Of a DNA stretch of 20,960 nt, positions 8,210 to 15,199 are shown one piece after another. The translations under genes were made by a program, and so were the position numbers. Below the pieces are notes generated by a model. The model had not been told where the DNA came from. It worked only from the letters and a program-made list of their open reading frames with translations, and did no database searches. The DNA comes from Bacillota bacterium (lineage in GTDB: Bacteria > Bacillota > Clostridia > Lachnospirales > Lachnospiraceae), in the NCBI GenBank assembly GCA_023415595.1, contig JAEZJW010000039.1, positions 1-20,960 on the forward strand, in the 5' to 3' direction. Numbering within the stretch: position 1 is the first letter of the stretch; each line of letters begins with the position of its first letter.

Positions 8210-8238
8210 TGGACATATTGAAGTAAAATTATTATAAT
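8210..8238 (+). promoter_or_regulatory. Sigma-A promoter for deoB
   Basis: TGGACA (8210-8215), a 17-bp spacer and a perfect TATAAT (8233-8238). Transcription would start near 8245, leaving a 227-nt leader before the deoB ATG. Confidence 0.8.
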
Positions 8239-8241
8239 AGA

Positions 8242-8260
8242 ACCATAAGAATTTTATGGT
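8242..8260. promoter_or_regulatory. Operator-like palindrome at the deoB transcription start
   Basis: ACCATAA and TTATGGT (7-bp arms, 5-bp centre) overlap the predicted start site just after the -10 box. The position fits a repressor operator. It could instead form a small hairpin at the very 5' end of the mRNA. Confidence 0.4.
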
Positions 8261-8471
8261 AATAAGATAAGTGAAACTGCTGCAGTAAATCTGCGGCGCA
8301 ACATAGATACAGTATAGGAAACGGGTGTGGAAGATAAATTTTCATACTGCGACAGATTGGAGGATAGTGTGAAAAATAGAATTTTTCACACGGCAAATTT
8401 GTGCTGACGCCCAAATTCGCGAGTATAAAGAATTCATAAAACAGAATTCTTGGACAGAATGGAGGATTATT
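8245..8471 (+). promoter_or_regulatory. Long structured 5' leader of deoB
   Basis: After the start-site palindrome, four more hairpins can be drawn: 8279-8285/8291-8297 (GCTGCAG arms), 8367-8377/8381-8391 (11-bp perfect, 3-nt loop), 8393-8404/8409-8420 (12 positions, two mismatches) and 8428-8435/8444-8451 (AAGAATTC arms). GGAGG (8461-8465) gives a 6-nt spacing to ATG. The box GACAGA(T/A)TGGAGGAT occurs twice, at 8351-8365 and 8453-8467. I could not match the leader to any riboswitch class I know. Confidence 0.5.
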
Positions 8472-9650
8472 ATGAAGCGAGTATTTTTAGTAGTACTGGA
8501 TAGTGTAGGAATTGGTGAGATGCCCGATGCCGGAAAATATGGGGATGAGGGTAGTGATACGCTGTATGCTGCATCCCAAAGCGAATACTTTACGATGCCG
8601 AATATGAAGAAGCTTGGGTTATTCCACATAGACGGAGTAAAGGAGAAGTTTCCCGAAGAAAGCAGCAGTGGTCTATTTGAGGGAAGTGTAGCAAGATTGG
8701 CAGAACGCTCTAATGGGAAGGATACGACGACAGGCCACTGGGAGATTGCCGGTATTATATCGGAAAAGCCGTTTCCCACCTATCCGAACGGGTTCCCCGA
8801 GGAGGTAATCAAGGAGTTTGAAGAGCGGACCGGCAGGAAAGCGATCTGCAACCTGCCTTAATCCGGCACAGATGTAATCAGGGACTATGGAAGGGAGCAT
8901 GTGGAGACAGGTGCGCTGATCGTGTATACCTCCGCAGATAGTGTGTTCCAGATTGCAGCCCATGAGGATATCGTTCCTGTGAAGGAGCTTTATCGTTATT
9001 GTGAAATTGCCAGGGAGCTGCTGAAGGGAGAGCATGCTGTCGGAAGGGTAATTGCAAGACCCTTTACAGGTGCATACCCTGACTTTTCGAGGACCTCAAA
9101 CCGCCACGATTATTCTCTGGCACCCTCTAAAACGATGCTGGATCAGCTGTCCCAAACAGGCCATGATGTACTTGCTGTAGGAAAGATCTATGATATCTAT
9201 GCCGGTAAGGGAATTACGGATACGGTCCGTACACAGAATAATGAAGAGGGTATTGAGAGGCTGATCGAGAGAACCGAAAGGGATTTTAACGGTATCTGCT
9301 TTGTAAACCTGGTGGATTTTGATATGGTGTACGGGCATAGGAATAACGTGGATGGCTATGCGAAAGCCCTCAGTTACTTTGACAGCCAGTTACCCCGGAT
9401 CCTAAGCGGTTTAAAAGAGGATGATATATTGATGATTACTGCCGATCATGGCTGTGATCCGGCAACACCTTCTACGGACCATTCCAGAGAGTACATTCCT
9501 TTAGTGATCTATGGGAATATGATAAAGAAAGGTGTGAATGTCGGTACAAGAAGTACCTTCTCCGACATCGCCGCTACAATACTTGATTATTTCAATATCA
9601 AACCCGAGGTGGAGGGAACCTCCTTCCTAGGGGCGGTTCTTAATGGATGA
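8472..9650 (+). pseudogene. deoB: Phosphopentomutase deoB interrupted by one in-frame TAA
   Basis: Phosphopentomutase interconverts ribose/deoxyribose 1-phosphate and 5-phosphate, linking nucleoside phosphorolysis to central metabolism. The frame covers 392 codons plus stop, the normal family length. The N-terminal part carries Asp10 (LVVLDSVGIGE) and the phospho-acceptor KDTTTGHWE (Thr85). Codon 130 (8859-8861) is TAA. The same frame then continues with SGTDVIRDYGREH and LIVYTSADSVFQ to the C-terminal metal ligands Asp284/His289 (DFDMVYGH), Asp325/His326 (TADHG) and His337. Neither fragment contains all the ligands, so neither should be active alone. The site falls in the cap domain, where homologues read N-K-P-(Y/A)-S-G-T; here it reads N-L-P-stop-S-G-T. 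A GTG at 8901 preceded by AAGGGAG could restart translation. A sequencing error, a recent inactivation, or readthrough are all possible. Confidence 0.85.
8859..8861 (+). other. In-frame TAA in deoB (codon 130)
   Basis: This is the only stop between the deoB ATG and its natural TGA at 9648-9650, and the frame is identical on both sides. A single base change from TAT or TAC would explain it. Confidence 0.9.
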
Positions 9651-9656
9651 TGAAAG

Positions 9657-9716
9657 TCAGGTAACAACGATGTTTAAATACCTGAGAAGGAATGCCTGTC
9701 ATACTGGCATTCCTTC
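9657..9716 (+). terminator. Pair of hairpins after deoB, possible terminator
   Basis: The first stem is TCAGGTA/TACCTGA (9657-9663/9679-9685). The second is GAAGGAATGCC with its exact complement (9686-9696/9706-9716) and a 9-nt loop. No T-run follows, so this may be a processing or 3'-stabilising structure rather than an intrinsic terminator. Confidence 0.4.
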
Positions 9717-9815
9717 CTGCCTGAAACATAAGATATCTGTGGTAGCGGACAACTTATGAATAGATCATAATATCCGGACTGAGTTATTTATTAACTAAGA
9801 CGATGGAGGTTTCAC

Positions 9816-10307
9816 ATGGAGCGGATCATTCACCCCTTTCCACCAATTTATGATTCCAATTCAAAGGTATTGATCCTGGGGACATTCCCCTCGGTGAAAT
9901 CCAGGGAGGGGGAGTTCTATTACCATCATCCACAGAACCGATTCTGGAGGGTAATCAGCAGGTTATATGGAGAGCCGCTTCCCGGGAGCATTGAGGAGAA
10001 GAAACAGCTACTTCTAAGGAACCGAATCGCTGTATGGGATGTGATCCAAAGCTGTGAAATCACAGGCTCCTCAGACAGCAGCATCAGAAATGTAGTGCCG
10101 AATGATATCAGCACGCTTTTAAAACTGACCGGGATTAGGAATATCTATGCCAACGGAGGTACTGCATACCGGTTGTACCAGAGGTTTATCATGCCCGTAA
10201 CAGGAAGGGACATCCAACAGCTTCCCTCCACCAGCCCGGCCAATGCCACCTGCTCCCTGGAGCAGTTGATTGAACGATGGAGCTGTATCAGAACAGAAGT
10301 GAAGTAA
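9816..10307 (+). CDS. Hypoxanthine/uracil-DNA glycosylase, UDG superfamily family 6
   Basis: A base-excision repair enzyme expected to remove deaminated bases, mainly hypoxanthine, from DNA. At 163 residues it is a normal length for the family. Motifs visible: VLILGTFPS (18-26, the first UDG motif, with the usual water-activating residue replaced as in this family), HHPQNRFWRV (37-46) with Asn41 at the position reported as catalytic in family 6, YANGGTAYRL (111-120), and LPSTSPANA (136-144, the C-terminal DNA-intercalating loop). TGGAGG lies 6 nt before the ATG. It is followed 24 nt later by dtd, giving a small pair of quality-control genes (DNA base repair, then mischarged-tRNA clearance), although a functional link is not implied. 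Confidence 0.85.
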   Translation: MERIIHPFPPIYDSNSKVLILGTFPSVKSREGEFYYHHPQNRFWRVISRLYGEPLPGSIEEKKQLLLRNRIAVWDVIQSCEITGSSDSSIRNVVPNDISTLLKLTGIRNIYANGGTAYRLYQRFIMPVTGRDIQQLPSTSPANATCSLEQLIERWSCIRTEVK

Positions 10308-10331
10308 CAGGAACACACGAAAGGATATGCT

Positions 10332-10778
10332 ATGAGGATTGTAATACAGAGAGTATCGGAAGCAGAAGTTAAGGTAGAGGGGAGACGTACCGGTAAAATC
10401 GGGAAGGGGTATCTGATCCTTCTTGGGGTCGGGAAGGAAGATACGAAGGAAATCGCCGACAAATACCTCGACAAGATTATGAAGCTCAGAATTTTCCCGG
10501 ACGAAAATGGGAAAACCAACCTGTCTCTTACGGAGGTGGGCGGAGAGATTCTGGTAGTATCCCAGTTCACCTTGTATGCCGACTGCAGGAAGGGAAACAG
10601 ACCTGATTTTATCCATGCCGGCGGTGCAGTACTGGCAGAAGAGCTCTATGAATATTTCCTTAATCAGATAAGACAACGGCTGGGAAAGGTGGAGGCCGGA
10701 GAGTTCGGTGCGGATATGAAGGTATCTCTGATCAACGACGGTCCCTTTACAATTATTCTGGATGAGAAAATTATATAG
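10332..10778 (+). CDS. dtd: D-aminoacyl-tRNA deacylase (D-Tyr-tRNA deacylase)
   Basis: The enzyme hydrolyses D-amino acids from mischarged tRNA, keeping them out of translation. The protein is 148 residues, the usual size. The family signature motifs are present: SQFTLYADCRKGNRPDF (77-93), which carries the conserved Ser-Gln-Phe-Thr, and NDGPFT (135-140) with the Gly-Pro pair that enforces L/D discrimination. The N-terminal MRIVIQRVSEAEV is also typical. AAAGGA sits about 7 nt before the ATG. It is probably cotranscribed with the upstream glycosylase. The downstream ABC transporter has its own strong promoter starting 8 bp after the dtd stop. Confidence 0.95.
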   Translation: MRIVIQRVSEAEVKVEGRRTGKIGKGYLILLGVGKEDTKEIADKYLDKIMKLRIFPDENGKTNLSLTEVGGEILVVSQFTLYADCRKGNRPDFIHAGGAVLAEELYEYFLNQIRQRLGKVEAGEFGADMKVSLINDGPFTIILDEKII

Positions 10779-10786
10779 AAAAAGGA

Positions 10787-10814
10787 TTGACAAAACGCTC
10801 ATATTTTTTATACT
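10787..10814 (+). promoter_or_regulatory. Sigma-A promoter for the natAB-like operon
   Basis: A perfect TTGACA (10787-10792), a 16-bp spacer and TATACT (10809-10814). The start would be near 10821, giving a leader of about 60 nt before the ATG at 10880. Confidence 0.8.
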
Positions 10815-10879
10815 TACTATATGGAACAATTGGAAATATTTTCATATCAAACAGAAAATATCATGGGTGAGGGATCAGT

Positions 10880-11656
10880 ATGATTAGAATTCAGAACTTA
10901 ACGAAGGTCTATAAGCTATCTAAGAAACAGATGCAGGAGCAGAAGACCAGGAAAAACATGAAGAAGGCAGTGAAGCATCTGAGTCTGACAGCAAAGCCCG
11001 GCGAGATCTATGGGCTGTTAGGGCCGAATGGTGCAGGTAAAACGACAGCACTCCGTTGTATTGCTACTTTATTGAAACCGACGGAGGGAAGTATCAATGT
11101 TTGCGGACTTGATACTGTAAATGACTCAGTGAAGGTCAGGGAGAAGATCAGTTTCCTTACAAATGAAATTAAATTGGATCCTCAGTTCTCTTCAAAGTAC
11201 ATGTTCAATTTCTTCGGAAGGCTGCATGGACAGGATGAGAAGACCATAAGTTCCAGACGGGAGATGCTTTTTGAACATTTTGGGATTAAGGGCTTTGAGG
11301 ATAAGAAAATCGATGAATTATCGACCGGTATGAAGCAAAAGGCTTCCATCGCAGTGAGTCTGGTACATGATCCTGAGGTTGTAATCTTTGATGAGCCTAC
11401 GAACGGACTGGATATCGTTACAGCCCGGAATGTTACGGATTATCTGAAGCTTTTAAAGCAAGAGGGAAAGACCGTTATTATCTCTACCCATATTATGTCT
11501 GAAGCAGAGAAGCTGTGTGACCGTATCGGAATTATCATCAATGGTGAACTTGTTATGGAGGGGACCTTAAAGGAGATCCTTACAAAGACAGGGACCCACG
11601 ACCTGGAAGATGCATTTTTCGAGCTCTACAAGCTGCATAATAAGGAGGAGGCATAA
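10880..11656 (+). CDS. natA: ABC transporter ATP-binding protein, NatA-like
   Basis: The cytoplasmic ATPase subunit of an ABC-2 exporter, 258 residues. Walker A is GPNGAGKTT (48-56), the signature is LSTGMKQK (147-154), Walker B is VVIFDEP (167-173) and the switch His is His204 in ISTHIMSEAE. The Q-loop region reads SFLTNEIKLD with no Gln, as in other NatA-like proteins in my recollection. An insertion of basic residues lies at ~14-31, before the first strand of the core. NatAB of Bacillus exports sodium coupled to ATP hydrolysis, but similar pairs export other cations or antimicrobial compounds, so the substrate here is not settled. The stop is 2 nt before the ATG of the permease gene, whose AAGGAGG lies inside this gene. 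Confidence 0.85.
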   Translation: MIRIQNLTKVYKLSKKQMQEQKTRKNMKKAVKHLSLTAKPGEIYGLLGPNGAGKTTALRCIATLLKPTEGSINVCGLDTVNDSVKVREKISFLTNEIKLDPQFSSKYMFNFFGRLHGQDEKTISSRREMLFEHFGIKGFEDKKIDELSTGMKQKASIAVSLVHDPEVVIFDEPTNGLDIVTARNVTDYLKLLKQEGKTVIISTHIMSEAEKLCDRIGIIINGELVMEGTLKEILTKTGTHDLEDAFFELYKLHNKEEA

Positions 11657-11658
11657 CC

Positions 11659-12876
11659 ATGAATGGAACGAAAAATATAATAATGAAGGAACTGACCAGA
11701 GTGTTTACTGATAAAAAACTGATTTTCAGTTTATTTCTCCTCCCCGGTATCCTGATTATGGTTATGTACACCTTAATGGGAAATATGATGAAGAGCTTTG
11801 AGACCAACATTGATGAACATATTCCCAAAGTCTATATTCAGAATGCTCCCGAGAATCTGGAGCAGTTTATGGAAAACACAGATTTTAAGGCGGAGATTTC
11901 ATACCTTAAGTCCTCTGAGAAAACTGATGCGGTGAGAAACAGCATCCTGAACGGTGATGTTGAGCTGCTGGTCGTATTTGATGAAGGGTTCCTGAATACC
12001 ATACGTAATTACTCCAACTCCGGTGATGCTATTCCGGAAGTGAAGACCTATTACAATACTGCGGAGGATTATTCCAACGCTGCGCGGAATAACTTTGTAA
12101 GCAAAGTACTGGACTCCTTCCAGCAGTCCCTGTTGGCAGAGCGCCTGGGTAATATCGAACAACTGCAGGTATTTTATATCGATAAGGATCCTTCCACCTC
12201 TGTTATTGTAAATGAGGAGAAGGCAAGCGGGAAGGGCTTCTCCATGCTGCTTCCGTTCCTGATTAACATTATGATGTTCCAGGGAGCGATGGGGCTAGGT
12301 ATTGATGCGATAACCGGGGAGAAGGAGAGGGGTACCCTATCCAGCATGCTGTTATCCCCGATCCGAAGAAGTGAGATCGTATTTGGAAAGCTGTTATCCC
12401 TGGCAATTCTGACCAGTATTTCCGCAGTGATCTATACCGTATCCGTTATGGTGGGATTGAAGAATATGAGCGGCGGTCAGATGGGAGACATCAATAAGTT
12501 AAACTTTACTCCTATAGAGATGCTGCAGTTACTCAGCATCCTTATGGTCCTGGTTTATCTATTCGTATCATTGGTATCTCTGGTAGCGGTCTATGCAAGG
12601 ACAGCGAAGGAGGCAGGTACCTATGTCATGCCACTGATGATCCTGGTGATGCTGGGAAGTATCATGACGATGTTTTCGGGTAACATGGAAAAGGGCATTG
12701 AATATTACGCTATCCCGGTCTATAATAGTGCGGTAAGCATCCAGAACCTGTTCATGGGTGAACTGACAATGACTCAGTATGGTGTTACCATTGGGTCCTT
12801 GGCATTGTTTGCAATCGTGGTAACAACCCTGATTACCAAGGCCTTTAACAGTGAGAAGGTTATGTTTAACGCTTAA
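11659..12876 (+). CDS. natB: ABC-2 type permease, NatB-like
   Basis: The membrane subunit of the exporter, 405 residues. Topology is typical of NatB/ABC-2 permeases: one N-terminal membrane helix (~22-42), a large outside domain (~45-195), then about five helices from ~197 to the C-terminus. The motif GIDAITGEKERGTLSSMLLSPI (~213-234) after the second helix is the usual coupling-helix region of ABC-2 permeases (ITGEKERGT is very conserved). The start ATG at 11659 has AAGGAGG ten or so nt upstream. It is cotranscribed with the ATPase. The next small membrane protein gene lies 74 nt downstream, before the operon terminator. Confidence 0.85.
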   Translation: MNGTKNIIMKELTRVFTDKKLIFSLFLLPGILIMVMYTLMGNMMKSFETNIDEHIPKVYIQNAPENLEQFMENTDFKAEISYLKSSEKTDAVRNSILNGDVELLVVFDEGFLNTIRNYSNSGDAIPEVKTYYNTAEDYSNAARNNFVSKVLDSFQQSLLAERLGNIEQLQVFYIDKDPSTSVIVNEEKASGKGFSMLLPFLINIMMFQGAMGLGIDAITGEKERGTLSSMLLSPIRRSEIVFGKLLSLAILTSISAVIYTVSVMVGLKNMSGGQMGDINKLNFTPIEMLQLLSILMVLVYLFVSLVSLVAVYARTAKEAGTYVMPLMILVMLGSIMTMFSGNMEKGIEYYAIPVYNSAVSIQNLFMGELTMTQYGVTIGSLALFAIVVTTLITKAFNSEKVMFNA

Positions 12877-12934
12877 TTCCATAGATGACGGACACATAAG
12901 AAAACGTGGGCGGATGCGTGATGCATCTGTAATT

Positions 12935-12940
12935 GGAGGA
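12935..12940 (+). promoter_or_regulatory. Ribosome binding site that decides the start of the small membrane protein
   Basis: GGAGGA here serves ATG 12951 (10-nt spacing). The longer frame would start at TTG 12933 and contain the site itself, so the longer form is unlikely. Confidence 0.6.
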
Positions 12941-12950
12941 TATCAAAGAG

Positions 12951-13271
12951 ATGCCGGAATCGTTCTATGATACAGTTGTTATTATATGCTTTACCGTTGT
13001 ACCGGTCCTGTTTCTGTCCTTACAGGTACTCTTGTCAACGAGGAGAAAGCTTCAATGGGGATTTATAATCCCCGTGATTTGGTCAGCTTTGGGTGCCTGG
13101 ATTTTAATCAAAGGCTATCTTGCAGATCGGCAATTATCCTATGAGATGCTGATCGTATTTCTGGTTGGAGATATCATCCTGTTTGCACTGTTGGTATTAT
13201 GCCGCTACCTGAAAAGAAGGAATTTTAAGAAGAAACCGTCGGACCAAGCTAAGAAGACGGTCAGATCCTGA
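12951..13271 (+). CDS. Small membrane protein of unknown function in the natAB-like operon
   Basis: I do not recognise this family. The protein is 106 residues with three hydrophobic segments (~6-28, ~36-57, ~65-87) and a strongly basic C-terminal tail (CRYLKRRNFKKK onward). By the positive-inside rule this places the tail in the cytoplasm and the N-terminus outside. It lies 74 nt after the permease gene, before a clear intrinsic terminator, so it is probably the third gene of the transporter operon. An accessory or regulatory subunit is a reasonable inference, but nothing in the sequence proves it. The start is ATG 12951, chosen from the position of GGAGGA. Confidence 0.7.
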   Translation: MPESFYDTVVIICFTVVPVLFLSLQVLLSTRRKLQWGFIIPVIWSALGAWILIKGYLADRQLSYEMLIVFLVGDIILFALLVLCRYLKRRNFKKKPSDQAKKTVRS

Positions 13272-13289
13272 TACTATATATCGTATGAT

Positions 13290-13333
13290 ATCCGGGAAGC
13301 CGGCTGATTGATGGCTGGCTCCCCGGATTTTTT
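13290..13333 (+). terminator. Intrinsic terminator of the natAB-like operon
   Basis: The outer stem is ATCCGG/CCGGAT (13290-13295/13323-13328) and the inner stem AGCCGGC/GCTGGCT has one G-U pair. A run of six T follows (13328-13333). It lies about 20 bp after the last stop codon. Confidence 0.9.
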
Positions 13334-13456
13334 ATGCATGAACAACAGGCTTTTCATAACAGTTTACGTGGATGCTCCGTATTTATGAACGATAGCAACA
13401 TAGTTTCATAAGATGAAAATATATATATATAAAAAGCGAAACGGTATGGGACAGTT

Positions 13457-15163
13457 ATGCTGGAGGAAGTTAGGAATCGTTTGGTCAGCGAGGATTATGC
13501 GGATCTGTTGATTTATTATAGTGGGGACATGACGGTTTTTGAGGCCTTTCCTGATGCAACAGTACATATCCTTAATTATCTATATGCCGTTGTTAATGTT
13601 CCCGTAGGTACAATCAATGAAAATACAATCGTCGAATTAGGGTATTCTGTAATGCCTACCTGCTTCGGAGTAATCAGCCATGCCAGCCTGGAAGCCTCCG
13701 GTATCACCAGACTCAGAAGTATTCCTAACTTTAATCTGAGGGGACAGGGGGTACTGCTCGGAATTGTGGATACCGGTATTGATTATACGAATCCGATCTT
13801 TCAATACGCAGACGGTACGACGAGGATTGAAGCCATCTGGGACCAGACGATACAGAACGAAACCATTCCGGAAGGACTCGGTTATGGGACAGTATACACC
13901 AGAGACCAGATCAATGAGGCGCTAAGGAACGAAAATCCTCAATCGGTTGTACCGGTTACAGATTTAATCGGGCATGGAACGATGGTAGCGGGGATCGCAG
14001 GGGGGAATGAGGTTCCTGAAAGTGATTTTTATGGTGTGGCAACAGATTCTGAATTTGTGGTAGCTAAATTGAAACCGGCTAAGAGTTATCTGAAGAACTT
14101 TTTCTTTATTCCTGAGGATGCTGCATGCTATCAGGAGAACGATATCATAGCAGGGATTGACTATTTGATCAGCGTTGCCACTGCTTTGAATAAACCAATG
14201 GTAATTTGTTTTGCCCTGGGAAGCTCTCAGGGGGGTCATGATGGCAAGGGGGCTTTATCCAATGTTATATCCATTAATGCAAGCCGTCCGGGCTTGGCTA
14301 TTTTAGTCGCAGCGGGAAATGAGGGAAATGAGAGGCGTCATTATTTTGGATTTGCGGATCCTGCGACAGGTTTTGATACAGTCGAGCTGAATGTGGGTGA
14401 GAATGTCAGGGGGTTTTCGATGGAACTTTGGGGGCAGACTCCCAGTCTTTTCTCTGTTGACATCTTGACACCATCCGGGGAATTTGTACCCAGGATAGCT
14501 GCCAGTAGAAATACCAGCCGGGTAATAACCTTTATCTTTGAACAAACTGTCATATATCTGGATTATCAGATCGTTGAGATTGAGACAGGTGATCTGATGA
14601 TCTTGTTTCGCTTTAATCAGCCAACAGCCGGCATATGGAAGATAAATGTATATGGAAGAGGGGATTTTAATCTGGGGTTTCATATCTGGCTGCCCATGGA
14701 AGGTTTCATTCCGGATAACACCTTCTTTGTAAGATCCGATCCTTACACTACAGTCCTTTCAGCGGGGAATGCGGATGTACCGATTACGATCACCGCATAT
14801 AATGCCACGGATGACAGTCTCTATCTGAATTCCAGCAGAGGATATTCAAGAATAGGATTAATTACTCCTGACTTGGCAGCGCCCGGTGTAAATATCACCG
14901 GTCCGGACACGGCGCAGGGCTTTATTCCATATACCGGAACCAGTGTCGCCGTAGCCTATGCTTCAGGAGTTTCGGCAATGGTAATGGAATGGGGAGTTGT
15001 TAGGAATAACCTTCCTGAGATGAGTACAGTAGAACTTAAGAAACTATTCATAAGGGGCGCCAGAAGGGATGCTAATCTGATCTACCCCAACAGGGACTGG
15101 GGATATGGCATCCTGGATATCTATAATTTATTTGATGCTCTCAGAACTGAGCTAATTGTTTAG
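13457..15163 (+). CDS. S8 family subtilisin-like protease, Csp (germination protease) type
   Basis: A 568-residue subtilase without a signal peptide. An N-terminal ~80-residue prodomain-like region precedes the catalytic domain: Asp105 (IVDTGIDY), His173 (GHGTMVAGI), oxyanion Asn288 (VAAGNEGN) and Ser496 (YTGTSVA). Between Asn288 and Ser496 lies a ~150-residue beta-rich insertion (SMELWG, TPSGEFVPRI, GIWKINVYG, IWLPM) that matches the jelly-roll domain of clostridial CspA/B/C. In Clostridium perfringens and C. difficile these proteins control cleavage of the cortex lytic enzyme pro-SleC during germination. The full triad suggests an active enzyme, unlike the pseudoprotease CspC. The ribosome binding site is weak (GGGACAG region). 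A paralogue follows 36 nt later and spoVT comes next, supporting a spore role. No SleC homologue is visible, so other proteolytic roles remain open. Confidence 0.85.
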   Translation: MLEEVRNRLVSEDYADLLIYYSGDMTVFEAFPDATVHILNYLYAVVNVPVGTINENTIVELGYSVMPTCFGVISHASLEASGITRLRSIPNFNLRGQGVLLGIVDTGIDYTNPIFQYADGTTRIEAIWDQTIQNETIPEGLGYGTVYTRDQINEALRNENPQSVVPVTDLIGHGTMVAGIAGGNEVPESDFYGVATDSEFVVAKLKPAKSYLKNFFFIPEDAACYQENDIIAGIDYLISVATALNKPMVICFALGSSQGGHDGKGALSNVISINASRPGLAILVAAGNEGNERRHYFGFADPATGFDTVELNVGENVRGFSMELWGQTPSLFSVDILTPSGEFVPRIAASRNTSRVITFIFEQTVIYLDYQIVEIETGDLMILFRFNQPTAGIWKINVYGRGDFNLGFHIWLPMEGFIPDNTFFVRSDPYTTVLSAGNADVPITITAYNATDDSLYLNSSRGYSRIGLITPDLAAPGVNITGPDTAQGFIPYTGTSVAVAYASGVSAMVMEWGVVRNNLPEMSTVELKKLFIRGARRDANLIYPNRDWGYGILDIYNLFDALRTELIV

Positions 15164-15199
15164 GTGAAAGATGGATTCTATTAGGGTGTGGGGTGTCCT

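Noticed and set aside
8245..8471. Known riboswitch (purine, c-di-GMP, T-box, cobalamin) in the deoB leader
   Set aside because: None of the core conserved sequences of these classes is present by eye, so I left it as an unnamed structured leader.
8873..9650. deoB C-terminal part as an independent gene starting at GTG 8901
   Set aside because: It is in the same frame as the N-terminal part and lacks Asp10 and Thr85. The homology begins well before the GTG, so it is the remainder of a broken gene, although a restart there is possible.
13419..13431. Short AT dinucleotide run before the first Csp gene as a phase-variable promoter
   Set aside because: Only about six units in an AT-rich spacer. 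No -35 box at suitable distance and no evidence of variation.
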